A DNA stretch of 33,019 nt from Sinomonas albida (lineage in GTDB: Bacteria > Actinomycetota > Actinomycetes > Actinomycetales > Micrococcaceae). Of this stretch, positions 1-10,327 are shown piece by piece. The stretch's first letter is position 1, and every line of letters starts with the position of its first letter. The stretch spans positions 1-33,019 of the forward strand of contig NZ_SWDW01000023.1 in the NCBI RefSeq assembly GCF_004919045.1, written 5' to 3'. The notes beneath the pieces are model-generated. The model saw only the letters and a list, made by a program, of their open reading frames with translations, was not told the DNA's origin and searched no databases. The translations under genes and the position numbers were made by a program.

Positions 1-97
1 GGCGGTGGTGGTTCTCCTCCTGTGCAATTTTTTCTTTTGGTTTCTGTTTTTTCCTTGAGATTCTTGTGCTGCCCCCGCGCCTTGTGTGTGTGGGGGT
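1..97 (+). other. 3' part of 16S-23S internal transcribed spacer
   Basis: This sequence precedes the 23S gene and contains no gene. It is T-rich at 28-55. Its last bases (GTGTGAGG at about 96-103) can pair with CCTCACAC at 3210-3217 beyond the 23S 3' end, forming the long processing stem that encloses pre-23S rRNA. No tRNA gene is visible in the part present. The 16S gene lies outside the window. Confidence 0.75.
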
Positions 98-3215
<3,118 letters not shown>

Positions 3216-3456
3216 ACCACACAGCACAGCACACTGCTCGCGTCCACTCTACGGTCCCCAGACAACAACCCCCGCACCACCCACAGCACACCGAACACCA
3301 CAGCACCACAACAGCAGCACCACAACCGAATACGCCACAACCGAATACAGCACGCACGGACCCCCGACCCCCCGCACCGCGGGACACCGGGGACCAGCAC
3401 CGCAACCACAAGGCTTCCCCACCACCCCCGCCCCGGGGCCGGTGCGCGGAGAACAG
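3216..3456 (+). other. 23S-5S spacer, CA-rich
   Basis: The 241-base spacer within the rRNA operon has no gene. The plus strand is strongly skewed to C and A with almost no T in long stretches, and it carries a small direct repeat CACAACCGAATAC at about 3321-3333 and 3336-3348 (15-bp spacing). The first bases complete the 23S processing stem. Confidence 0.7.
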
Positions 3457-3575
3457 GTTACGGCGGCCATAGCGTGGGGGAAACGCCCGGACCCATCCCG
3501 AACCCGGAAGCTAAGCCCCACAGCGCCGATGGTACTGCACCCGCCAGGGTGTGGGAGAGTAGGACACCGCCGGAC
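3457..3575 (+). rRNA. rrf: 5S ribosomal RNA
   Basis: A 119-nt gene with the standard actinobacterial sequence, starting GTTACGGCGG and ending CCGCCGGAC. These pair to form helix I with one bulged A. The internal block CCCGAACCCGGAAGCTAAG and the GGGAGAGTAGG loop-E/helix IV region are intact. It is the last gene of the rRNA operon and is followed within 14 nt by a terminator hairpin. Confidence 0.96.
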
Positions 3576-3588
3576 AACACCCCACCCC

Positions 3589-3616
3589 GAGGGCCCCACA
3601 CCGACGTGGGGCCCTC
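3589..3616 (+). terminator. rRNA operon terminator
   Basis: A perfect 11-bp stem GAGGGCCCCAC / GTGGGGCCCTC with a 6-nt loop lies just after 5S, followed by a short T-containing tail (AGGCATTTAA). It is the expected end of the rrn transcript. Confidence 0.88.
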
Positions 3617-3653
3617 AGGCATTTAACCCCCCAAAACCCCCGCCCCACCTCCC

Positions 3654-3960
3654 GGTCTCGGGTACGCCAACTCCCCATTTTTCCCGGTCTCGGGTACGCC
3701 AACTCCCCATTTTTCCCGGTCTCGGGTACGCCAGCTCCCCCCTTTCTGGGTTTCGGGTACGCCAACTCCCCATTTTTCCCGGTCTCGGGTACGCCAGCTC
3801 CCCCCTTTCTGGGTTTCGGGTACGCCAACTCCCCCTCCTCCGGCTCTCGGGTACGCCAACTCCTGCTTTTCTGGCTCTCGGGTACGCCAACTCCCCCCTT
3901 TCTGGGTTTCGGGTACGCCAACTCCCCCTCCTCCGGCTCTCGGGCACGCCAACTCCCCGA
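3654..3960 (+). repeat. Tandem array 1, ten copies of a 31-32 bp unit
   Basis: Ten head-to-tail units start at 3654, 3686, 3718, 3749, 3781, 3812, 3843, 3874, 3905 and 3936. Each has the core TCTCGGGTACGCCAACTCCC (TTTCGGGTAC in some), followed by a more variable T/C-rich tail. The array fills the gap between the rRNA terminator and the convergent phosphotransferase gene. Nothing here looks coding: the open frames across it simply translate the repeat. The core TCTCGGGTAC appears inverted in array 2 and again at 30007-30125. Confidence 0.9.
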
Positions 3961-4005
3961 CGGCCCCGCCCCGGCAGCACCACCCTTGCCGCCGGCGGGG
4001 GACGG

Positions 4006-4190
4006 CATCCGTACCCGAGACGGCCCGGGACGGGCAGTATCCGTACCCGAAACGGCCGGGGGCGGGGAGTATCTGTACCCGAGACGGCCTGGGGCGGGGA
4101 GCAGCCGTACCCGAGACGGCCTGGGGCGGGGAGTATCTGTACCCGAGACGGCCCGGGGGCGGGGAGTATCTGTACCCGAGACGGGCGGGG
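4006..4190 (-). repeat. Tandem array 2, six copies of a 32-bp unit, inverted core
   Basis: Six units have GTACCC at 4011, 4043, 4075, 4107, 4139 and 4172. The consensus is GTATCTGTACCCGAGACGG followed by a G-rich filler. Read on the minus strand this is CCGTCTCGGGTACAGATAC, so the GTCTCGGGTAC core points opposite to array 1. The same 19-bp core occurs in the array at 30007-30125. The array ends about 20 bp before the stop codon of the phosphotransferase. Confidence 0.9.
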
Positions 4191-4209
4191 TGGGGGGCGC
4201 GAGCTGGTT

Positions 4210-5100
4210 CTAGCCGAAGCGCTCGAGAACCCGAGCCAGCATCCGGCGCCCCTCTTCTTCGAAGGCCCAGTCGCCGACGTCGTGCGACCACACCACCGTG
4301 CCCAGCGCCTGCAGCAGGTTGTCGAGCAGCCACGAATCTCGTTCCTCGGCCGGGTCGCGGCCGTAGCCGGCGTAGAACGCCGCCCTGAGCGCCGCGCCGT
4401 CGTGCGTTGGGCCCTGTGCGGCGCCGGCGCGGTCTGCGTCGCCCGCGAAGTAGCGGTGCTCCACCCGCACGAGGTCGGTGACCCACGGCCGGTAGCCCGC
4501 CCGGCCGAAGTCGATGACGCCGAGAACGCCGCCGTCCTCGACCCAGTTCCGGGGCTGGTAGTCGCCGTGCGTCGCGTAGAGCAACCGGGGCATGGGCTGA
4601 TGCGCGGCGGCAAGTCCGCGCACCGCGCGAAGCTGCGTGGCGGGCACGAGGCCCGTTGCGCGCTCCGCGAAGTCGGCGAGCTTGTTGAGGGCTGCGGGAT
4701 CGTAGCTTGGCGTCTCGTTCCGGGGCTGGTGGAACCGGGCCAGGAGTTCGCCGGCCTGCCGGAAGGCGTCGGTCGAATACTCAAGTGGCCCGCCCTCCAC
4801 CAGGCGCCCGGGCAGCCACGAGGTCACCACGAGACCCGCCCGGGCGTCCCCATGCAGGAGCTGCGGCGCCCGGTGTCCGAGCGGCGCCGTCATCTGCCGG
4901 TGGGCGCGAATCTCGCGCTGGATATGGTGCGCGGCCTCGCTCGCCTTGACCACGACCGGACCGCTCTCGGTGGCGAGTCGCAGCACATGGATGCCCTGGA
5001 TGCCCCACGACAGGTCCTCCTCGACCTCCCACGAGCCGAGCCACCGGTGCAGGAGGCGGAGCTGCTCAGGGGTCAGAAGTGAGAGCGCAGATTCGGCCAC
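4210..5100 (-). CDS. Aminoglycoside phosphotransferase (APH) family protein
   Basis: A 296-residue cytoplasmic kinase-fold protein that transfers phosphate from ATP to a small-molecule hydroxyl; the substrate is unknown. The APH/choline-kinase catalytic signature is clear: HGD at 178-180 with N185 (H-G-D-x4-N), and the metal-binding D197 in IDFG. A lysine in VVVKAS (K52) and a glutamate in QREIRAH (E63) fit the N-lobe ATP site. Length is normal for the family. The start is GTG with no Shine-Dalgarno, but TAGCGT lies exactly 6 nt upstream, suggesting a leaderless mRNA. It stands alone between the rRNA operon (convergent) and hup (divergent). The family includes resistance enzymes but also many housekeeping kinases, and nothing here argues for a drug-resistance role. 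Confidence 0.85.
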   Translation of the reverse strand: MAESALSLLTPEQLRLLHRWLGSWEVEEDLSWGIQGIHVLRLATESGPVVVKASEAAHHIQREIRAHRQMTAPLGHRAPQLLHGDARAGLVVTSWLPGRLVEGGPLEYSTDAFRQAGELLARFHQPRNETPSYDPAALNKLADFAERATGLVPATQLRAVRGLAAAHQPMPRLLYATHGDYQPRNWVEDGGVLGVIDFGRAGYRPWVTDLVRVEHRYFAGDADRAGAAQGPTHDGAALRAAFYAGYGRDPAEERDSWLLDNLLQALGTVVWSHDVGDWAFEEEGRRMLARVLERFG

Positions 5101-5106
5101 GGCACC

Positions 5107-5112
5107 ACGCTA
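5107..5112 (-). promoter_or_regulatory. Leaderless -10 box of the phosphotransferase gene
   Basis: On the minus strand TAGCGT (TANNNT) is followed by 6 nt and then the GTG start. That spacing puts transcription initiation at the start codon. No ribosome binding site is present. No convincing -35 is seen. Confidence 0.5.
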
Positions 5113-5270
5113 CGCCCCCCAAAATCGGCCCGAGAGCAGCGAATCGGGCTAAAAACCCCCGAAAACACGCGGAATTTGCTGGCACGCGGCGCATTAGCTG
5201 GTAGGTTCGTCACCAGCAGCCCCGGGCGGACGCTCGGGACTCACGAACCAACCGACGTCCAGGAGGACAC

Positions 5271-5555
5271 ATGGCTAAGAACCGCAGCGAGCTTGTTGCC
5301 GAGGTGGCCGGCAAGACGAGCCTCAGCCAGACCGCCGTCAACGGTGTGCTCGACGCACTGTTCGAGGTCTTCGAGAGCTCCGTCGCCAAGGGCGAGAAGG
5401 TCAGCATCCCGGGCTGGCTCGCCGTCGAGCGCACCGAGCGCGCCGCCCGCACGGGCCGCAACCCGCAGACGGGCGAAGAGATCCAGATCCCGGCCGGCTT
5501 CGGCGTCAAGCTCACGGCTGGCTCCAAGCTCAAGGCCGCCGCGTCCAACAAGTAA
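5271..5555 (+). CDS. hup: HU family DNA-binding protein
   Basis: A 94-residue nucleoid protein that bends and compacts DNA non-specifically as a dimer. The whole sequence fits the HU/IHF fold: helical N-terminus (AKNRSELVAEVAGKT, LSQTAVNGVLDALFEVF), then the beta-arm region with the family signature around GRNPQTGEEIQIPA at about 63-76, ending in a lysine-rich tail. It lacks the long Lys/Ala-rich C-terminal extension of mycobacterial and streptomycete HupB/HupS types, so it is the short form. The start is ATG with a strong AGGAGG ten bases upstream. A weak promoter candidate (CTGGCA at 5179, TAGGTT at 5202, 17-nt spacer) lies upstream. It is monocistronic, closed by a strong terminator. Confidence 0.95.
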   Translation: MAKNRSELVAEVAGKTSLSQTAVNGVLDALFEVFESSVAKGEKVSIPGWLAVERTERAARTGRNPQTGEEIQIPAGFGVKLTAGSKLKAAASNK

Positions 5556-5565
5556 CACCACCGTT

Positions 5566-5610
5566 CGGCCCGGGGGAGCACGCGCGCTGCGCTGCTCCCC
5601 CGGGCCGTTT
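5566..5610 (+). terminator. Terminator of hup
   Basis: A perfect 15-bp GC-rich stem CGGCCCGGGGGAGCA / TGCTCCCCCGGGCCG with a 12-nt loop (5581-5592), followed by TTT. It begins 10 nt after the hup stop codon. Confidence 0.88.
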
Positions 5611-5663
5611 CGTGTCCGCCTCCGGAGGACGGTCCGCCGCGGCGCATCTGGGAGAATGGGTGG

Positions 5664-7799
5664 GTGCCGAGCTCCACACGAACCGTCCGAACCGCCCCTT
5701 CGCCTGATGCGGGGGAGCGCGGCACTGCGCGGGGCTACCGGTATGCGGCGCTCGGCGCGGCGCTCGTCGTCCTTGTTGCTGCGCTCGTGTTCTCCGGCGC
5801 AGCCGCGGCCCGGCAGGTACTGGACCCGGGCGCCGTCGTCCGCTGGGGGCTCCCTGTCGCGCAGGCGACCCTCAACATCTCCGTGGCCCTCGTGCTGGGC
5901 GGGCTTGCGTTCGCCGTCGTGATCCTGCCGCATCGCCGCCGCCCCGAGCGCGCGCGCGCTGACGGTGCGAGGGGCGAGGCCGGGGCAGGGAAGGCCGACG
6001 ACGGCGGCGAGCACCCAGCCTTCACGCGCGCCTTGCGCGTGGCGAGCGTCGCGTCGCTCGTCTGGACGGCGAGCTCGGTCGCGGTCCTCGTCCTCACCGA
6101 CTCGGACCTCATCGGCCAGCCGATCTCCGGCGGCTCGGACTTCACGAAGCAGCTCACGTTCTACATGACGCAACTCGACGTGGGCCGAGCCTGGCTCGTG
6201 ACGGTAATCATCGCCGCGACGGTCGCGACGCTCCTGTTCGCCGTCCGCTCGCTCACGGGCCTGGCGCTGACGTTCGTCATCGCCATGATCGGCCTCGTTC
6301 CGATGGCCCTCATCGGCCACTCGGCCAGCTCGAACGATCACGAGGGTGCGGTCAACTCGCTCTTCCTCCACATCCTCGGCGCTGGCCTCTGGGTGGGCGG
6401 GGTCGGGGTCCTCGCGCTGCTCGGCGGGACGCTCGCGGGCCGGCTTCGCTCCACGGGGTCCGGCGCGGGGGCGGAGCTCACCGAGGCAGTCCTGAGGCGC
6501 TTCTCAGCCCTCGCGCTGTTCTGCTTCGTGACCGTGGTCGTCTCCGGCATCATCAACGCGTCGCTGCGCGTGACGAGCTGGGCGGACCTGTTCGGTTCCG
6601 CCTACGGACAGCTCGTGATCGGGAAGGTCGTGTTCGCGGTGATCCTCGGGGTCATCGGCTTCATGCACCGGCGGTGGGTCATCCCGCAGCTGTCCCGAGG
6701 GGCGTCCGCGAAGCGCGTCCTGTGGCAGCTCGTGGGCGTCGAGGCGATCGTCATGGGCGGCGTCTCGGGCCTCGCCGTCGCGCTCAGTCGATCTGCCCCG
6801 CCGCAGCCCACGAGCTACGCGCCCGACGCGACCCCGGCCTTCATCCTCTCGGGCTACAACCTCCCGCCCGAGCCCACGACGGCCCGCTGGTTCACGGAGT
6901 GGCGCTTCGACTGGCTCTGGCTCGCGGTCGCCATCTTCGGCGCGACCGTCTACGCGCTCGGGATCGTCAAGGTGCGCCGGCGCGGCGACGCATGGTCATG
7001 GCCGCGCAGTGTCGCGTGGTTCGCGGGCCTCGTGGTCCTCACGTACATCACGAGCGGCCCGCCCGCCGTGTACGGGCGCGTGCTGTTCTCCGCGCACATG
7101 GTGGACCACATGATGCTCACGATGGTCGCGCCGCTCTTCCTCGTGCTCGGTTCGCCCGTGACTCTCGCCCTCAAGGCACTCGCGCCGCGGCAGGACGGAA
7201 GCCGCGGCCTCCGCGAATGGCTTCTCGTGTTCGTGCACTCGAAGTTCTCGCGCCTCGTGACGCACCCGCTGTTCGCCGCCGCGAACTTCGCGGGCTCGAT
7301 CATCCTGTTCTACTACTCCGACCTGTTCGGGTACGCGATGCGGGACCACGTGGGCCACGAGCTCATGAACCTGCACTTCACGCTCACGGGCTACATCTTC
7401 GTGCTCACGATGATCGGCTCCGATCCGCTCCCGCGGCGCGCGCCGTACCCGCTGCGGCTCCTCCTGCTCTTCGCGACGATGGCGTTCCACGCGTTCTTCG
7501 GCGTGGCGATTATGGGATCGTCGATCCTCCTGGAGCCCACGTACTTCGGGAATCTCGGGCGCCCATGGGGCCCGTCGGCGATCGCGGACCAGCAGACCGG
7601 CGGCGGAGTTGCGTGGGGCATCGGGGAGATCCCGACGGTCATCGTCGCGATCGGCGTGGCCGTCATGTGGTCGAAGTCCGACGCGAAGGAGACGAAGCGC
7701 CGAGACCGGGCCGCGGATCGGGACAACGACGCCGAACTCGAGGCGTACAACGCGATGTTCACCCAGCTCCAGCAGCGCGATCGCACCCAGGGCCGCTGA
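5664..7799 (+). CDS. CopD / CtaG fusion: copper transport and cytochrome c oxidase assembly membrane protein
   Basis: A 711-residue polytopic membrane protein. The N-terminal half (about 25-390) has eight or so membrane segments with conserved histidines (LIGHSAS, FLHILGAGLWVGG) typical of the CopD domain, associated with copper uptake or handling. The C-terminal half (about 410-690) is a caa3_CtaG domain, recognisable from AHMVDHMMLTMVAPLFLVLG and GHELMNLHFTLTGY, thought to help insert copper into cytochrome c oxidase. A charged cytoplasmic tail rich in K, R, D and E ends the protein. This two-domain fusion is common in Actinobacteria. The start is GTG at 5664. There is no good Shine-Dalgarno; GAGAAT lies 6 nt upstream, a weak leaderless-type signal. 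It runs in the same direction as the redox-type gene that follows 109 nt downstream. Confidence 0.9.
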   Translation: MPSSTRTVRTAPSPDAGERGTARGYRYAALGAALVVLVAALVFSGAAAARQVLDPGAVVRWGLPVAQATLNISVALVLGGLAFAVVILPHRRRPERARADGARGEAGAGKADDGGEHPAFTRALRVASVASLVWTASSVAVLVLTDSDLIGQPISGGSDFTKQLTFYMTQLDVGRAWLVTVIIAATVATLLFAVRSLTGLALTFVIAMIGLVPMALIGHSASSNDHEGAVNSLFLHILGAGLWVGGVGVLALLGGTLAGRLRSTGSGAGAELTEAVLRRFSALALFCFVTVVVSGIINASLRVTSWADLFGSAYGQLVIGKVVFAVILGVIGFMHRRWVIPQLSRGASAKRVLWQLVGVEAIVMGGVSGLAVALSRSAPPQPTSYAPDATPAFILSGYNLPPEPTTARWFTEWRFDWLWLAVAIFGATVYALGIVKVRRRGDAWSWPRSVAWFAGLVVLTYITSGPPAVYGRVLFSAHMVDHMMLTMVAPLFLVLGSPVTLALKALAPRQDGSRGLREWLLVFVHSKFSRLVTHPLFAAANFAGSIILFYYSDLFGYAMRDHVGHELMNLHFTLTGYIFVLTMIGSDPLPRRAPYPLRLLLLFATMAFHAFFGVAIMGSSILLEPTYFGNLGRPWGPSAIADQQTGGGVAWGIGEIPTVIVAIGVAVMWSKSDAKETKRRDRAADRDNDAELEAYNAMFTQLQQRDRTQGR

Positions 7800-7908
7800 G
7801 CGTGTGTGACGCTCGGCGACGAGCCCCCGGCCCGGGTGGAACAAAGCCCCGCATCATGGGGGTTGACCCCTTAGAACGACTGAGTCCGCCAGCACGTGAG
7901 GAGCGCCC

Positions 7909-10056
7909 GTGACCCCCCAGTCCGCCGAGTCCGCCAACGCCAGCGCCGCCGCAGGCCTGAGAACAGCCCATCGGGTGCGAGCCAGCGAGCTCGCCGGCCG
8001 TGGCTGGCTCAATACGGGCGGCGCGCAGCTCGACCTCGCGGCCCTGCGCGGCAAGATCGTCCTCCTCGACTTCTGGACGTTCTGCTGCATCAACTGCCTC
8101 CACGTCCTCGACGAGCTGCGCCCGCTCGAGGAGAAGTACCGCGACGTCCTCGTGACGGTCGGCGTGCATTCGCCGAAGTTCGAACACGAGGCGGACCCGG
8201 TGGCGCTTGAGGCTGCCGTGGAGCGCTACGAGATCCACCACCCGGTGCTGGACGACCCCGAGCTCCTCACGTGGCAGGCCTACACGGCGCGCGCGTGGCC
8301 CACGCTCGTAGTCGTCGACCCCGAGGGGTACATCGTGGCGCACCTCTCGGGGGAGGGCCACTCGGCAGGCCTGGGCGTGCTCGTCGAGGACCTCATCGCC
8401 GAGCACGAGGCCAAGGGCACGCTCCACCGCGGCGACGGTCCGTATGTCGCACCCGAGCCGGTGTCCCGCACCCTGCGCTTCCCGGGCCAGGCCGTGCCGC
8501 TCGAGAGCGGCGACTACCTCGTAGTCGACACGGGCCACCACCGGCTGGTCCAGCTCCGCCCCGACCTCCAGACAGTGCAGCGGATCATCGGATCCGGCAC
8601 GAAGGGCTACGTGGACGGGGCGGCCGAGGCGGCACAGTTCAACGAGCCGCAGGGCGTGGCGATCCTTCCCGCGGACATCGCCTGGCAGACGGGCTACGAC
8701 GCGATCGTCGCGGACAGCGTCAACCACCGGCTGCGGGGAGTCTCCCTGAGCTCGGGTCACGTCGAGACCGTGGCCGGCAACGGCATCCAGCGCCTGCTCG
8801 ACGCGGGCCCGGCCCGGGTCGACGGCGACGGCGCCGGCGTGTGGGCGGCCGAGAAGGCCGCGCCCCACGCAGGCACCGGAACGAACGACGGCGCCGCCCT
8901 CGCCTCGTCTGCCGCGCACGCCGCCGACTACGCCGGCGACGCCGTGGACATCGGCCTCCTCGGCCACGGCACGAGCGTCTCGCTGTCCTCGCCGTGGGAC
9001 GTCGTCTGGAGCGAGAAGCTGCGCAAGGCGGTCGTCGCGATGGCCGGAACGCACCAGATCTTCACGTTCGACCCCGTGTCCCGCGAGGTCGCGATCCTCG
9101 CGGGCTCTGGGCTCGAGGGCCTCCTCGACGGCCCTGGCCCTGAGGCGTGGTTCGCGCAGCCCTCAGGCTTGGCGATCGACGCGGACGGCAACGTCTGGGT
9201 GGCGGACTCCGAGACGTCCGCCCTGCGGAAGCTCGTCCTCGGCGAGCCCGGCGCGCCCGGCGCGAGCGGCCAGGACGCGACCGGCCGGGATGCCGCCGGC
9301 CAGGCCGCCAACGGCCAGAGGCCGGGCACCCGGTCCAACGGCGTGCGCGTCGAGACCGCCGTGGGCAAGGGCCTCTTCGACTTCGGCTTCCGCGACGGCG
9401 CCGCGGCCGAGGCTCGTCTCCAGCACCCCCTCGGCGTCGCTGTCCTGCCGGACGGCTCGGTCGCCGTCGCCGACACCTACAACGGCGCCGTGCGCCGCTA
9501 TGACCCGGCGACCCAGGCCGTCTCGACGTTGGCGCGGGACCTCGCGGAGCCGAGCGACGTCGTCGTCGTGCGCCCCGAAGACGGCGAGCCGCTGCTGCTC
9601 GTCACCGAGAGCAATCGCCACGAGCTTTCGCTCGTCTCGGTCCCGAAGGACGCCCAGCAGGTGGACGAGGGTGCGAGCCAGACGCAGCGGCCGGCGTCGC
9701 CCCTCGCACCCGGCGCGCTCGAACTCACGGTGCGGTTCAAGGCGCCCACGGGCCAGAAGCTCGACAACCGCTGGGGCGATCCGACACAGCTCAAGATCTC
9801 CTCGACGCCGCCGGAGTTCCTGAGCTCGGGGGGCGGCACCTCCCAAGGCCTGACGAGGACTCTTGCCCTGAACCCCGAGGTCGCCGAGGGCGTCCTGCAC
9901 ATCACGGCCCGCGCAGCCGCGTGCGACGGCGCGCTCGGTGAGGAGATCCCGGACCATGCCGCGTGCCATCTGTACCAGCAGGACTGGGGCATCCCGGTAG
10001 TGTTGCGGGAGGGCGCGGACGCGGAGCTTGTGCTCGACCTGCGCGGGATGAACTGA
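7909..10056 (+). CDS. Thioredoxin-like domain / NHL-repeat protein (NHLRC2-like)
   Basis: A 715-residue protein without a signal peptide. Residues about 25-170 form a thioredoxin-like domain with the motif WTFCCINC (W56-C63), i.e. a C60-I-N-C63 pair preceded by another cysteine, and a cis-proline at P131 (AWPTLVV). Residues about 185-600 contain NHL-type beta-propeller blades, e.g. FNEPQGVAI...DAIVADSVNHRLR, FAQPSGLAIDADGNVWVADS and LQHPLGVAVLPDGSVAVADTYNGAVR. The last roughly 100 residues are a separate beta-rich domain. Domain order matches the NHLRC2 family found from bacteria to animals, whose biochemical role is unsettled. Two low-complexity insertions (about 290-345 and 445-480, rich in A, G, D, Q) interrupt the propeller. 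The start is GTG with GAGGAG upstream. Confidence 0.88.
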   Translation: MTPQSAESANASAAAGLRTAHRVRASELAGRGWLNTGGAQLDLAALRGKIVLLDFWTFCCINCLHVLDELRPLEEKYRDVLVTVGVHSPKFEHEADPVALEAAVERYEIHHPVLDDPELLTWQAYTARAWPTLVVVDPEGYIVAHLSGEGHSAGLGVLVEDLIAEHEAKGTLHRGDGPYVAPEPVSRTLRFPGQAVPLESGDYLVVDTGHHRLVQLRPDLQTVQRIIGSGTKGYVDGAAEAAQFNEPQGVAILPADIAWQTGYDAIVADSVNHRLRGVSLSSGHVETVAGNGIQRLLDAGPARVDGDGAGVWAAEKAAPHAGTGTNDGAALASSAAHAADYAGDAVDIGLLGHGTSVSLSSPWDVVWSEKLRKAVVAMAGTHQIFTFDPVSREVAILAGSGLEGLLDGPGPEAWFAQPSGLAIDADGNVWVADSETSALRKLVLGEPGAPGASGQDATGRDAAGQAANGQRPGTRSNGVRVETAVGKGLFDFGFRDGAAAEARLQHPLGVAVLPDGSVAVADTYNGAVRRYDPATQAVSTLARDLAEPSDVVVVRPEDGEPLLLVTESNRHELSLVSVPKDAQQVDEGASQTQRPASPLAPGALELTVRFKAPTGQKLDNRWGDPTQLKISSTPPEFLSSGGGTSQGLTRTLALNPEVAEGVLHITARAAACDGALGEEIPDHAACHLYQQDWGIPVVLREGADAELVLDLRGMN

Positions 10057-10074
10057 CGCTGGGGTTCTGACGGG

Positions 10075-10127
10075 GGATTCCGACGGATTCCGCCCCCGGA
10101 TTTTGCGCCCCCGGATTCCGACCGGGA
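10075..10127 (-). repeat. Inverted arm of short GGATTCCG repeats after the NHL gene
   Basis: Five irregularly spaced GGATT(C/T) units start at 10075, 10085, 10098, 10113 and 10125. The block 10113-10127 (GGATTCCGACCGGGA) is the exact reverse complement of 10191-10205, so it can fold back on the 22-bp array that follows. The intervening 63 bases contain smaller dyads such as TGTCG/CGACA. This may also terminate the upstream gene. Confidence 0.7.
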
Positions 10128-10190
10128 TTGCCGCGAACGACGGCGGGATCCCCCGCGTGTCGCACGGCGACACGGCGTCAGGGGCGTGAG

Positions 10191-10296
10191 TCCCGGTCGG
10201 AATCCGTGGCTGCGCAAGTAGGAATGTGCGGCTGCGCTGGTCGGAATCCGTGGCTACGCTGGTCGGAATCTGCGGCTGTGCTGGTCGGCGGACGGT
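10191..10296 (+). repeat. Tandem array of a 22-bp unit, about five copies
   Basis: Units with GGAAT at 10199, 10221, 10243 and 10265, and a decayed copy at 10287, give an exact 22-bp period. The consensus is CTGGTCGGAATCCGTGGCTG. The array sits directly upstream of the leaderless promoter of the LacI-family gene. It could be a multi-site protein-binding region or simply a minisatellite; the sequence does not decide. Confidence 0.85.
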
Positions 10297-10314
10297 CGGC
10301 TCCGAGCCAGCCAC

Positions 10315-10320
10315 TAGGAT
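10315..10320 (+). promoter_or_regulatory. Leaderless -10 box of the first LacI gene
   Basis: TAGGAT is followed by 7 nt and then the ATG at 10328, with no Shine-Dalgarno. This spacing fits a leaderless transcript. No clear -35 was found. Confidence 0.5.
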
Positions 10321-10327
10321 TACGGCC

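Noticed and set aside
3654-4190. CRISPR-like repeat array
   Set aside because: Cores of 11-19 bp with fillers that are themselves similar between units, no unique spacers, opposite orientations in the two halves, and no cas genes nearby.
3442-4210. Long open frames across the 5S gene and repeat arrays on both strands
   Set aside because: They translate rRNA and tandem repeat DNA; all frames are open because the region is extremely GC-rich, and they overlap the real phosphotransferase gene.
4210-5100. Aminoglycoside resistance gene
   Set aside because: The fold and HGD motif are shared by many kinases; no close match to a known resistance enzyme is recognised and the context is housekeeping.
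7800-7908. Riboswitch or promoter upstream of the NHL gene
   Set aside because: TTGACC at 7863 has no -10 at a usable distance and only weak hairpins are present.
7759-9054. A 431-codon minus-strand open frame opposite the NHL gene
   Set aside because: Antisense shadow in high-GC DNA with no recognisable domain, whereas the plus strand shows thioredoxin and NHL motifs.
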